A stretch of DNA of 64,000 nucleotides, from the NCBI RefSeq assembly GCF_001612685.1, contig NZ_BDAY01000036.1:54844-118843 (forward strand). The letters are read 5' to 3'. The position numbers and the translations under genes were made by a program. Within the stretch, counting starts at the first letter, position 1. Each line of letters begins with the position of its first letter. Below, in pieces: positions 35,101-43,161 of the stretch. The DNA comes from Nocardia altamirensis NBRC 108246 (GTDB lineage: Bacteria; Actinomycetota; Actinomycetes; Mycobacteriales; Mycobacteriaceae). Below the pieces are notes generated by a model. The model worked only from the letters and a program-made list of their open reading frames with translations. It was not told where the DNA came from and searched no databases.

Positions 35101-36586
35101 GCCACCGGCCGCCGAAAGCACGCGGCGCCCCGCACGGACCCCCACCGAACACGCACTGGCTCAGCTGTTCGCCGCTGCCCTCGAGGTCGACTCGATCGGC
35201 ATCGATGACGACTTCTTCACGCACGGTGGACATTCGCTGCGCGCCGCCCGCGTCCTCAACGGCATCAGGGCGGCCTTCGGCGTGCGCTGGGACCTCCGCG
35301 CCATGTTCGACACCCCCACCGTCGCCGGGCTCGCCGAACGCCTCGACGCCGGCAACGACAGCGAGCAATTGCCTTGGACAGCAGCAGATCTCGAGGCTGA
35401 TACGCACCTCGACCCCACCATCCTTGCCATCGCGGCCACACCGGAGCACCCGCGCACGGTGCTGCTGACCGGTGCCACCGGCTTCCTCGGTACCTTCCTG
35501 CTCGCCGCACTACTCGAGCTGACCGATCTCGAGGTCTGTTGCTTGGTGCGCGCCGACGACGATGCCGCAGCGCTACGACGCATCCACGCGGCGTTCGCCC
35601 GCTACGGACTCGACAACGGCCTCCTCGACCGCGCAGCCCGGCCCATCGGCACATCCGGATCCAGGATCACCGCTCTTGCAGGCGATCTCGCCCTCCCCGA
35701 GCTCGGGCTGTCCCCCGCGAGCTATCAAGCGCTGGCCGCCACCGTCGACGTCATCGTGCACAACGGCGCCCGAGTCCACCATTTCGAGCCGTACGCCCGG
35801 TTGCGCCCGGCGAATGTCGAAGGCACCGAACGCATGCTGCGGCTCGCCGCCACCGGAACGACGAAGCCGGTGCATTTCGTGTCCTCCATCGACACCGCCG
35901 CACCGACCGAACTCGGCCGCCGGGACGCGGGTTCGCTCCCCCTCAATGGGTATGTCGCGAGCAAATGGGTCGCGGAAGGTCTGGTCTACGCCGCGACCGC
36001 GCGCGGCATCCCGGTCGCCGTCTACCGGCCGGGACGCATCGGCGGACACTCGCGAACCGGCACGTCCGGCCCGGATGACGCCTTCTGGAGTCTGATTCGC
36101 GCCATGGTCGTCCTCGAGGCGGTACCTACTGAGCTCTACGACGCGGGCACCGTCGACCTCGTCCCCGTTGACTGGGTCGCGGCCACCATCGCTCACTACG
36201 TCGCCGAGCGTCCGACCACCGACACCTGCCAGCTGACCAGCCGCCACCCGATCGCCGTCGCCACGATCGTCGACCTGCTGCGCGACCGCGGCTACCCGAT
36301 CGCGACCGTTCCCGCATCGACCTGGCACGCCAGGTTGACCGCCCGCGCGGACCGCGCTTCCGCACAGGGCGATCACACCCTCACCGTCGCCCGCGCACAC
36401 GCTGCGCACCTCGGGTCACCGGGCGCCGCGGATGCCCGCACCGCCCCCATCGATTCGGCTGTCCCGCAGCCGGATTCGACAACCACGCTCACCGCCGGGA
36501 TCGACTATCTGATCGAAACCCGTTTTCTCCCACCGCCCTCCGCCATCCCGGTCGGCGCGGCGCAACCCTCGAAGAGGCACCCATGA
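32117..36586 (+). CDS. single-module NRPS, C-A-T-R (ScoA-like; M. tuberculosis Nrp family)
   Basis: 1489 aa from GTG 32117, chosen because GTGA coupling recurs in this operon; an ATG at 32084 is possible. The condensation domain spans about 5-440 with the active HHxxxDG motif HHILLDG near 131-137. The adenylation domain spans about 470-985: HTSGTTGTPK near 653, NLYGPTECT near 795, YRTGDL near 880, GRGDSQMSLRGYRIEVGEVE near 900 and NGKLDR near 983. The carrier domain has GGHSLRAARVL with Ser near 1037. A thioester-reductase domain runs from about 1112 to the end: TGATGFLG, and catalytic YVASK near 1278. One module plus reductive release matches ScoA, which attaches isonitrile acyl chains to an amino acid (lysine in known products) and releases an alcohol. 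Substrate here is not proven. Confidence 0.88.
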   Translation: MSERPLTAAQLGVWLGQQLDPASAVFNIAEYVDISGRVAVDVLVRAIHMAIDEAAALHIRFVEDGPGQLAHTPDQAVRVVDVSTEPDPLGAALALMDEDVATPVELTGDILFAHIVFRLGPQRTLWYHRVHHILLDGYGMALIARRVAELYTAGATGTEPPPCAFGSWDAVVAADVEYADSPDLERDRVFWLEYLRDRPAPVTLSLPTPTASRPAVPVSGAAPQTTTVAARALREFTALDPESVTLLRGVAEGARANWTDVLTAAVAAYVHRMTGATEVCLALPIMLRTGTPALRVPCMTLNGVALWADFTADQTLTELTGRIARHLVRSRRHQRYRSEQVRRDLGMVGSDRAMYGPSVNIMLFDYDLRFADCTSTVRNVTAGMIDDLVFNLYDRLDGTGPTLYLDGHPSAYTADELRTHLRRFTTFLRRILDAPNQSLGTVDLLLPGEREWLHANSRGPERPRPDTSVSDLLTPWIARTPTTPALVTTEADGTAMSLTYAELARRTKVLSTALTSAGVCRGDTVAVLLPRTSDAIVALFAVLACGATYAPLDPGQPAPRLAVLLDGLDRHADASGLRAVVTTTALVELVPMAQRDRCVEVPEFGTAETTLGLPPHAPAHRDEVRDNSARGVDADTSITLTRQHPEHPAWVIHTSGTTGTPKAVAISHRSVVNLYHHHREHLIEPEVAARGGRRMRAALTASMTFDTAWEGLLWLLAGHELHFIDDALRRDPDRLVRYIHTERIDFLDVTPTFARELLSAGLLTGPHRPSVIALGGEATDPELWATLRAVPGVSVYNLYGPTECTVDATWTTLAAHRAPSIGEPVANGHCHVLDRILRPVPPGVVGELYLGGTPVGQRYLGAPAATAARFVADPFDTNGHRLYRTGDLVRRHRDGRLEYLGRGDSQMSLRGYRIEVGEVEAALAGHPQVDAAAVRIHDEALVAYVVPSTPVPETGELRSHLAGRLPDYMVPTVYVLLDRLPHTTNGKLDRAALPAPPAAESTRRPARTPTEHALAQLFAAALEVDSIGIDDDFFTHGGHSLRAARVLNGIRAAFGVRWDLRAMFDTPTVAGLAERLDAGNDSEQLPWTAADLEADTHLDPTILAIAATPEHPRTVLLTGATGFLGTFLLAALLELTDLEVCCLVRADDDAAALRRIHAAFARYGLDNGLLDRAARPIGTSGSRITALAGDLALPELGLSPASYQALAATVDVIVHNGARVHHFEPYARLRPANVEGTERMLRLAATGTTKPVHFVSSIDTAAPTELGRRDAGSLPLNGYVASKWVAEGLVYAATARGIPVAVYRPGRIGGHSRTGTSGPDDAFWSLIRAMVVLEAVPTELYDAGTVDLVPVDWVAATIAHYVAERPTTDTCQLTSRHPIAVATIVDLLRDRGYPIATVPASTWHARLTARADRASAQGDHTLTVARAHAAHLGSPGAADARTAPIDSAVPQPDSTTTLTAGIDYLIETRFLPPPSAIPVGAAQPSKRHP

Positions 36587-37629
36587 AACGCGCGCTATTA
36601 CTGGCACTCACCGCGAGCGCTCTCGCGGTCACCGGCTGCACCACGTCGGTGACCGCCACCGACAACACCAGACCGGCGGCGGCGACCGAGGGCGTCACCA
36701 GCTACCCGATCACCTTGGAAAACTGCGGCAAGACCTACACATTCACCGAGGCGCCCAAGCGCGTCGTCGTGATGAACGGTGGCTCCGTCGGTGAGGTGTC
36801 CGCGCTGCTCGCGCTCGGCCTCGGCGACCGGGTGGTGGCCAACGCACAGTCCTACGGCGCCTCGGACGTGCCGGGCCGGTCCGCCGCGATCGACGCATTG
36901 CCCACCGGCAACATCACCCCCAACAGCCTGCAGGACATCCCGCGCGAGGCCATGCTGAACCAACACCCGGACCTGGTGATCTCCACCGGCGGTGGCGGTT
37001 TCGCCGCCGACCAGGGTTTCGCCACCCGCGACGAGCTCGCCGCCGCAGGCGCCAACACCTATGTGCCGCGGGCGAACTGCGGGGTGACCGGCGCGGTCAC
37101 CGGCACACCGACCATCGACGACAGCTTCGCGCTGCTGCGCGATCTCGGCCGCATCTTCGACGTTCCCGGCCGGGCCGATCGCCTGATCGCCGACGCACAG
37201 CGCGCCATCGCCGAGACGGCGGCCGAGGTGAGCGGGCAACCGAAGAAGAACGTGCTGCTCGTGTTCACCGGCATGGGCATGGGCGGCGACGATTCGGACT
37301 TCTCCGCGATCGCGGCGGGCGGCATCTGGAACGACGTCATCGACAAGGCGGGCGGTGTGAACCCGTTCAAGCGTGACGACGGCACCACGTTCGTGACGAT
37401 CAGCAAGGAGCAGCTCGCGGTCACCCCGATCGACGGTCTGATCGTGGTGAACTATCGCAATCCCGATATCGACGGCGCCGCCAAGCGAATCCTCGCGCAG
37501 TTCCCGCAGTGGCCCGCCGCACAGACCAATAACTATGCAGTGCTGGCGGATTCGATCTACCTGGGGCCAAGCAACGACGTCGCGGTGCAGCGGATCGCGA
37601 AACTGGTGCACCCCGAACAGTTCCGGTGA
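36583..37629 (+). CDS. FecB-type substrate-binding lipoprotein of the metallophore importer
   Basis: 348 aa. Lipobox LAVTGC gives lipid-modified Cys19 after a short signal peptide. Two lobes are joined by a long helix: PITLENCGKTYTFTEAPKRVVVMNGGSVGEVSALLALGLGDRVV is typical of BtuF/FhuD-like iron-siderophore binding proteins. The later AAGGIWNDVIDKAGGVNPF and PQWPAAQTNNYAVLAD are also of this class. It should capture the metal-loaded chalkophore outside the membrane and hand it to the FecCD permease. The start overlaps the NRPS stop (ATGA at 36583), so importer and biosynthesis are one transcription unit. Confidence 0.87.
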   Translation: MKRALLLALTASALAVTGCTTSVTATDNTRPAAATEGVTSYPITLENCGKTYTFTEAPKRVVVMNGGSVGEVSALLALGLGDRVVANAQSYGASDVPGRSAAIDALPTGNITPNSLQDIPREAMLNQHPDLVISTGGGGFAADQGFATRDELAAAGANTYVPRANCGVTGAVTGTPTIDDSFALLRDLGRIFDVPGRADRLIADAQRAIAETAAEVSGQPKKNVLLVFTGMGMGGDDSDFSAIAAGGIWNDVIDKAGGVNPFKRDDGTTFVTISKEQLAVTPIDGLIVVNYRNPDIDGAAKRILAQFPQWPAAQTNNYAVLADSIYLGPSNDVAVQRIAKLVHPEQFR

Positions 37630-38666
37630 GCCGCACCCGCGCCCCGCTGGCGGCGACGCCCCTGCCTGTAGTGCTCGCCGTCTCGGCGGCGGTCCTGTTC
37701 GCCGCGATGCTGCTGTCCATCGCCGCAGGCTCGGTGACCGTCTCCGTCGCCGACACCGGCCGGGTGATCCTCGCCCACTTGTCGGGCAAGACACCGGATG
37801 TCGGCTTCACCGTCGATCAGATCGTCTGGAACTACCGGCTGCCCCGGGTGATCCTGGCCGCGCTGTGCGGCTGCGGTCTGGCCGTCGCAGGCGTGATTCT
37901 GCAAGCGCTGGTGAACAATCCGCTCGCCGACCCGTACGTGCTCGGGCTGTCCTCCGGTGCGTCGCTCGGCGCGGTGCTCGTGATCGTCACCGCCGGTGGC
38001 ACACTCGGCGGCGTCAGCGTGTCCACCGCCGCCTTCTGCGGCGCCATCGCGACCATCGCAGTGGTGTTCCTGCTCGGGCAGCAGCGCGGCACCCTGGCGC
38101 CGACGCGCTTGGTGCTCGCCGGGGTCGCGGTCGGCTATCTGCTGCTGGCCGCCACCAACTATCTGCAGCTGCGCGCCACCCCGAATGAGCTACGGTCCGT
38201 GCTGTTCTGGACGATGGGCAGCGTCGCAGGCGCGAGCTGGGGCAGGCTCGGCCCGGTCACCGTCGTGGTGCTGGTGGCCGTCGCCGTCGCGCTCGCCTTC
38301 GGCAGACGGCTCAATGTGCTCGGCACCGGCGACGAACAAGCCACCGCGCTCGGCGTCGACGTGCGCACCCTCCGCATCTTCCTGCTCGTCCTCGCCTCGC
38401 TGCTGACCGGCGTGCTGATCGCCGCGGCAGGCGGCATCGGCTTCGTCGGCTTGATGATTCCGCACCTGGTGCGGCTGGCGTTCGGGCTGGATCATCGCAG
38501 GGTGCTGCCGCTGGCCGCGCTTCTCGGCGCCGCGTATCTGGTGGTGGTCGACCTGATCTCCCGCACCATCGACGCGCCGAACGAGGTGCCGCTCGGCATC
38601 TTCACCGCCGCGTTCGGCGCCCCGTTCTTCCTGTGGCTGCTCCGCCGGAACGGCGGGCAGGCATGA
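37626..38666 (+). CDS. FecCD-type ABC permease
   Basis: 346 aa with about nine to ten membrane helices. FecCD hallmarks include ADPYVLGLSSGASLGAV near residues 99-113, VNNPLADP, and GGIGFVGLMIPHLVRLAFGLDHRRVLPLAALLGA near 272-305. A single permease gene implies a homodimer. It overlaps the binding-protein stop by GTGA (37626-37629). This family carries siderophores, haem and vitamin B12 inward. In this operon the cargo is most likely a metal complex of the isonitrile lipopeptide. Confidence 0.88.
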   Translation: MSRTRAPLAATPLPVVLAVSAAVLFAAMLLSIAAGSVTVSVADTGRVILAHLSGKTPDVGFTVDQIVWNYRLPRVILAALCGCGLAVAGVILQALVNNPLADPYVLGLSSGASLGAVLVIVTAGGTLGGVSVSTAAFCGAIATIAVVFLLGQQRGTLAPTRLVLAGVAVGYLLLAATNYLQLRATPNELRSVLFWTMGSVAGASWGRLGPVTVVVLVAVAVALAFGRRLNVLGTGDEQATALGVDVRTLRIFLLVLASLLTGVLIAAAGGIGFVGLMIPHLVRLAFGLDHRRVLPLAALLGAAYLVVVDLISRTIDAPNEVPLGIFTAAFGAPFFLWLLRRNGGQA

Positions 38667-39454
38667 CGCAGGTCGCCGCCGAATTGTCGGTCGCCGGAGT
38701 CCGGGTCACCTTCGGCGAGGCCACGGTCCTCGACGCGGTGACGCTGCACGCGCCGCCCGGTGCGGTCGTCGGCATCGTCGGACCGAACGGCAGCGGCAAG
38801 ACCACGCTGCTGCGCACGATCTATCGCTCGGTCCGGCCTACCGGCGGCATCGTCACGATCGACGGCACCGACCTCACCGCGATGCCGGTGCGCGCAGCCG
38901 CCCGCACGACCGCGGCCGTCCTGCAAAATGGTTCCGGCGCACCGGAACTCACCGTCGCCGAGGCGGTCGGCCTCGGCCGCAATCCGCATCACGCGCTGTT
39001 CAGCAGGGACACCGAGGCCGACCACCGCGCCGTCGCGGACGCGCTGGCACGCACCGGCGTCACCGCTTTCGCCGACCGGACGATCGGGTCGCTGTCCGGC
39101 GGTGAACGCCAACGAGTCCTGCTGGCACGGGCATTGGCGCAAGAACCGCGCCTGCTCGTGCTCGACGAACTGACCAATCACCTCGACGTCCGTGCTCGCT
39201 TCGAACTGCTCGCGCTGATCCGCTCGACGGGCATCACCACGCTGGCGGTACTGCACGAACTCGACCTCGCGGTGCGCTGCTGCGACCGGCTGGTCGTCCT
39301 CGATCACGGCAGGGTCGTCGCGGCGGGCGCCGTGCTCGACGTGATGACGCCCGAGCTACTGCGCGACGTGTTCGGCGTGGTCGCCACGGCCGCACCGCAC
39401 GCGGACGGTGTCATCCGATTGCGTTACGCCGCAAACCCGTTGGCGGAGCCGTGA
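38663..39454 (+). CDS. ABC transporter ATPase of the metallophore importer
   Basis: 263 aa. Walker A: GIVGPNGSGKTTLL near residues 37-50. Signature: LSGGERQRVLLARALAQ near 139-155. Walker B: LLVLDELTNHLD near 160-171, where the usual DEPTNHLD has Leu in place of Pro. The H-loop His is in VLHELDLAV. It is of the FecE/FepC class and energises the permease. The start was set at ATG 38663, overlapping the permease stop (ATGA). It is the last gene of the operon and ends five bases before the convergent sigma-factor stop. Confidence 0.88.
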   Translation: MTQVAAELSVAGVRVTFGEATVLDAVTLHAPPGAVVGIVGPNGSGKTTLLRTIYRSVRPTGGIVTIDGTDLTAMPVRAAARTTAAVLQNGSGAPELTVAEAVGLGRNPHHALFSRDTEADHRAVADALARTGVTAFADRTIGSLSGGERQRVLLARALAQEPRLLVLDELTNHLDVRARFELLALIRSTGITTLAVLHELDLAVRCCDRLVVLDHGRVVAAGAVLDVMTPELLRDVFGVVATAAPHADGVIRLRYAANPLAEP

Positions 39455-39459
39455 CGCGA

Positions 39460-40026
39460 TTACCCGTTGGCGATGCGCCGCACGCCGAACCGGGTCGCGG
39501 CGACCATGTCCTCGCGCGCCCGCGCCACCCGCGAGCGCACCGTCCCGACCGGGCAGCCGCACACCGCGGCCGCCTCCGCGTAGGACAGGCCGAGCATCTG
39601 GGTGAGCACCAGCGCCTCGCGCCGCTCCGGCGCGAGGTCGTCGAGCAGCAGATTGAGTTCGACGATCTCGGTCAGCCCGTCCTGCCTCGGCACCTGCCGG
39701 TCCGACGCCGCCACCCAGTCGACGCCGTGCGCGATCTTCGGCCGTGCCACCGCCATCCGCACCTGATCGACCACAACGCGCCGGGCGATGGACAGCAACC
39801 AGGTACGCGCGCTGGCGCGGCCCTCGAACCGTTTGATGCTGCCGAGCGCCCGCAGATACGTCTCCTGGGTCAGGTCATCGGCCCGGCTGACCTCGGTCAA
39901 ATGGGCGAGCAACCGCCACACGTCCTTTTGCGTCGCCCTGATGAACCCCTCGAGTGCCCGCCGGTCGCCACGGGCCGCCGCCAAGGCCAGGCGGGTCGTC
40001 TCGGCATCCTCGGCGGGCGTTGGCAT
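39460..40026 (-). CDS. sigC: ECF sigma factor, SigC-like
   Basis: 188 aa. Region 2 spans about 10-85 (FIRATQKDVWRLLAHLTEVSRADDLTQETYLRALGSIKRFEGRASARTWLLSIARRVV). Region 4 spans about 125-180 (ERREALVLTQMLGLSYAEAAAVCGCPVGTVRSRVARARED). The stretch LGLSYAEAAAVCGCPVGTVRSRVARAR is nearly that of M. tuberculosis SigC (Rv2069). In M. tuberculosis SigC has been tied to copper limitation and control of the nrp chalkophore operon and ctpB. Here the gene sits between exactly those functions. It is divergent from the zinc-finger membrane protein gene, with 66 bases between starts. ATG 40026 was chosen as the only start before the frame ends. Symbol given by similarity. Confidence 0.85.
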   Translation of the reverse strand: MPTPAEDAETTRLALAAARGDRRALEGFIRATQKDVWRLLAHLTEVSRADDLTQETYLRALGSIKRFEGRASARTWLLSIARRVVVDQVRMAVARPKIAHGVDWVAASDRQVPRQDGLTEIVELNLLLDDLAPERREALVLTQMLGLSYAEAAAVCGCPVGTVRSRVARAREDMVAATRFGVRRIANG

Positions 40027-40056
40027 GGCGTCGAGAATAACCGGGCGGCAACCGCC

Positions 40057-40085
40057 GGGAACTTCGGCGTCCCCGTGGACGACAA
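40057..40085 (+). promoter_or_regulatory. ECF-type (SigC-like) promoter of the anti-sigma candidate and ctpB
   Basis: GGGAAC (40057-40062), 17 bases and CGACAA (40080-40085). The GTG at 40093 is the eighth base after the hexamer, exactly as at the isonitrile operon. Twelve bases around the -35 (GCCGGGAACTtC) match that site with one difference. It suggests autoregulation of the sigma/anti-sigma region. Confidence 0.7.
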
Positions 40086-40092
40086 TCTGGAC

Positions 40093-40839
40093 GTGGAGTG
40101 CAAAGTGTGCCGGACGGCGCTGTCGGCCCGGATCGACGGCGAACGCGAAACCGTTCCCGCGGCGCGGGTGGACGAGCATCTCGAGCAGTGCGGCGAGTGC
40201 TGCTCCTGGTATGTCGCCGCCGTGGAGACCTCGAAGCGGCTGCGCGCCACGTCGTCGTACGCACCCGATCTGACCGATGCGATCTTCGCCGCCGCCGAGC
40301 TGGAACGACCACGGCCGTCGCTGCCTGCCAGGCTGGTCGCTGCCGTGCCCGCGACCAGGACCACCGGGATCCGCGTCGTGCTCGGGCTGCTCGGACTGCT
40401 GCAATGCGCGCTGGCCCTCGCCCAGCTGGTCGGGGTCGACTTCGGCATGAGCCACCACCAGCACGGCGCCGAGATGACCAGGCATCTGATCAACGAGAGC
40501 ACCGCGTGGAGCCTGGCCATCGGCGTCGGGTTCATCTACTGCGCAGTGCGCCCGATCGCCGCCGCGGGCGTGCTGCCGGTACTCGGCGTCCTGGTCGCCG
40601 CGTTGAGCGCGTTCGTGGTCGCGGATCTGTATTCCGGTGTGGTGCCGATCTCCCGGGTGCTCTCGCACGCCGTGCTGGTCGTCGCCCTTGCGCTGGTCGT
40701 TGTCGTGCACCGCACCCGCCGCCCGGACACCTCGCCGCCGACCAGCGACCGCGTCCCCACCGATCTGGTGCTGCCGCCGGGCGCGCAGTTCGGCAGGCGC
40801 CTCGGCCACCTGCGCTCCACCCACGATCCCGCCGCATGA
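40093..40839 (+). CDS. zinc-finger membrane protein, putative anti-sigma factor (Rv0093c-like)
   Basis: 248 aa. It starts VECKVCRTALSARIDGERE, then DEHLEQCGECCSWY, giving the zf-HC2 pattern C..C / HxxxCxxC of zinc-binding anti-sigma domains. Membrane helices follow at about 95-115, 145-165, 170-190 and 200-220, with a His patch GMSHHQHGAE. The C-terminus is cytoplasmic and basic. The start at GTG 40093 is chosen because the ECF promoter places a leaderless transcript start there; GTG 40075 is the alternative. It is divergent from the SigC-like gene and 13 bases upstream of ctpB. It likely holds SigC inactive until metal status changes; this is inference from family and position. Confidence 0.75.
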   Translation: MECKVCRTALSARIDGERETVPAARVDEHLEQCGECCSWYVAAVETSKRLRATSSYAPDLTDAIFAAAELERPRPSLPARLVAAVPATRTTGIRVVLGLLGLLQCALALAQLVGVDFGMSHHQHGAEMTRHLINESTAWSLAIGVGFIYCAVRPIAAAGVLPVLGVLVAALSAFVVADLYSGVVPISRVLSHAVLVVALALVVVVHRTRRPDTSPPTSDRVPTDLVLPPGAQFGRRLGHLRSTHDPAA

Positions 40840-40852
40840 CGAACGGAATTTC

Positions 40853-43126
40853 ATGACCATCGAGCTCGACCAGCTCACCCGGCCAACGCCGAGCACCGAT
40901 CCCGCCCGCATCTCCCTCGCTGTCACCGGCATGAGCTGTGGCGCCTGCGCGACGCGGATCGAGCGCAAGCTCAACAAGATCGACGGCGTCACCGCATCGG
41001 TGAACTACGCCACCGGCATCGCCACCATCGACGCCGACCCCGACATCAGCGCCGAGCGGCTCTGCGCCGAGGTCGACGCCACCGGCTTCGGTGCGACGCC
41101 GGTCACCGACCATGCCGAGGCGATCAGCTCGGCACCCGAGGACGCCGAGGTGCGGGATCTGCTGCGCCGCCTGGTCGTCGCGCTGATGGCGTTCTTCCCG
41201 CTCGCCGATCTTTCGGTGATGTTCGCCACCATCCCGAGCACCAGGATCACCGGCTGGCAGGTGATCCTCACCGTGCTGGCATTGCCCGTGGTGGTCTGGT
41301 CGGCGGCGCCGTTCCACCGCAAGGCTTTTGCCAATGCGAAGGTCGGCGCGGCAAGCATGGACACCCTGGTCTCGGTCGGGGTGATCACCGCGACGCTGTG
41401 GTCACTGGACACGATGTACCTGCACCCCGACCGCTCCAGGCCCGCACCAGACGGCGTCTGGGCGGCGATCTGGTCCAGTGACGCGATCTACCTCGAGGTG
41501 GCCGCAGGCGTCACCGCGTTCGTATTGGCGGGCCGGTACTTCGAGGCCAAGGCCAAGCGGTCGGCGGGCAGCGCGCTGCGCGCCCTCGCCGCGCTCGGCG
41601 CCCGCGAAGTCACGGTGCTGACCAGGGACGACCGCGAAATGCGGGTCCCCATCGGCGAACTCGTCGAGGGCCAGCGCTTCGTGGTGCGCCCCGGCGAGAC
41701 CATCGCCACCGACGGCCTCGTCGTTGCCGGCGAATCGAGCGTCGACGCCAGCGCCATGACCGGCGAGTCGATCCCGGTCGACGTCAGCACGGGCATGGCG
41801 GTGATCGGCGGCACCACCGCGCTCACCGGCAGGCTGATCGTGGAGGCCGCCGCGGTCGGCGCGGACACCAAACTGTCCGGGATGATTCGACTCGTCGAAG
41901 AGGCGCAGACCGGCAAGGCGCGCATGCAGCGCATCGCCGACCGGGTGTCGTCGGTGTTCGTTCCGTTCGTATTCCTCATCACCGCACTGACTTTCGTGAC
42001 CTGGCTGCTCACCGGAGCGGGTGCCGACCGTGCCGCGGCCGCCGCGCTGGCCGTGCTAGTCGTCGCGTGTCCGTGCGCACTCGGGCTGGCGATTCCCACT
42101 GCGCTGGTGGTGGCCTCGGGACGCGGTGCGCAACTCGGCATTTTCATCAAGGGCCATCAGGCGCTGGAGGCCACCAGGGACGTGGACACCGTGGTGCTCG
42201 ACAAGACCGGGACCGTCACCAACGGCGCGATGAGCGTTGTCGCGGTGCTCGCCCGCGAATCGTTCGGCACCGAAGAGGTGCTGCGGCTGGCAGGCGCGGT
42301 GGAAGCGGCCTCCGAGCACGCGGTCGCGGCCGCGATCGCCCGGCAGGCCCGCGACACCGTCGAGGCACTGCCGGAGGTCGAATCCTTCGAAGCGCTACCG
42401 GGATTGGGCGCGCGGGGTGTGGTGGACGGCAGGAAGGTCATGGTCGGCCGCGCGCGGCTGTTCGACGATCACGGCATCGGCATCCCGCCGGAGTCGGCTC
42501 GCGCGGTGAGTAAGCAGGAACGCGCAGGGCGCACCGTCGTGCTTGTCGCCGTGGACGGCGCCGTCGTCGCGGTCGTCGCCGTCGCCGACACCGTCAAGGA
42601 GACCGCGGCCGCCGCGATCGAGCGACTGCACCGGCTCGGGTTGCGGGTCATGATGTTCACCGGCGACAACGCCTACGCCGCGCAGTCGGTGGCCGACGAG
42701 ATCGGCATCGATGAGGTTGTCGCCGAACTGCTTCCGGAGGGCAAGGTCGAGCTGATCGCCCGCATCCAGGAGCAGGGGCACCGGGTGGTGATGGTCGGCG
42801 ACGGCATCAACGACGGCGCGGCACTGGCCACCGCCGATCTCGGCATGGCCATCGGTGCAGGCACCGATGTCGCGATCGCGGCGGCCGACATCATCCTGGT
42901 GCGCGAGGATCTCGGCGCGGTCGCCGACGCCATCGAACTGGCGCACGCCACGCTGCGCACCATCAAGGGCAACCTGGTGTGGGCATTCGGCTACAACGTG
43001 ATCGCCATCCCGATCGCGGCGCTCGGCTGGCTCAACCCGCTGATCGCCGGTGCCGCCATGGCGTTCTCGTCGTTCTTCGTGGTCTCGAACAGCCTGCGGC
43101 TGCGGCGGGTTCGCTTCGCGCGCTGA
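40853..43126 (+). CDS. ctpB: copper-translocating P1B-type ATPase (CtpB-like)
   Basis: 757 aa. The N-terminal heavy-metal domain has the MxCxxC site in GMSCGACATRIE at about residues 24-35. Then come membrane helices, TGES phosphatase motif in SAMTGESIPVD near 302, the Cu+ selectivity motif VVACPCALGLAIPT near 402-415, DKTGTVTNG with the phosphorylated Asp near 447, and GDGINDGAALA near 645. These define a Cu(I) P1B-ATPase. M. tuberculosis ctpB (Rv0103c) lies two genes from nrp, so the synteny is conserved. Start: ATG 40853, 13 bases after the anti-sigma stop. It convergently meets the CopD-CtaG gene with a terminator between. Confidence 0.9.
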   Translation: MTIELDQLTRPTPSTDPARISLAVTGMSCGACATRIERKLNKIDGVTASVNYATGIATIDADPDISAERLCAEVDATGFGATPVTDHAEAISSAPEDAEVRDLLRRLVVALMAFFPLADLSVMFATIPSTRITGWQVILTVLALPVVVWSAAPFHRKAFANAKVGAASMDTLVSVGVITATLWSLDTMYLHPDRSRPAPDGVWAAIWSSDAIYLEVAAGVTAFVLAGRYFEAKAKRSAGSALRALAALGAREVTVLTRDDREMRVPIGELVEGQRFVVRPGETIATDGLVVAGESSVDASAMTGESIPVDVSTGMAVIGGTTALTGRLIVEAAAVGADTKLSGMIRLVEEAQTGKARMQRIADRVSSVFVPFVFLITALTFVTWLLTGAGADRAAAAALAVLVVACPCALGLAIPTALVVASGRGAQLGIFIKGHQALEATRDVDTVVLDKTGTVTNGAMSVVAVLARESFGTEEVLRLAGAVEAASEHAVAAAIARQARDTVEALPEVESFEALPGLGARGVVDGRKVMVGRARLFDDHGIGIPPESARAVSKQERAGRTVVLVAVDGAVVAVVAVADTVKETAAAAIERLHRLGLRVMMFTGDNAYAAQSVADEIGIDEVVAELLPEGKVELIARIQEQGHRVVMVGDGINDGAALATADLGMAIGAGTDVAIAAADIILVREDLGAVADAIELAHATLRTIKGNLVWAFGYNVIAIPIAALGWLNPLIAGAAMAFSSFFVVSNSLRLRRVRFAR

Positions 43127-43133
43127 GGATTAC

Positions 43134-43161
43134 GGCGCTGAACCGGGGAAGGTTCAGCGCC
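43134..43161. terminator. shared terminator between ctpB and the CopD-CtaG gene
   Basis: GGCGCTGAACC (43134-43144) pairs perfectly with GGTTCAGCGCC (43151-43161) around a six-base loop. The right arm overlaps the minus-strand stop codon (43154-43156). It lies eight bases after the ctpB stop. Confidence 0.75.
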
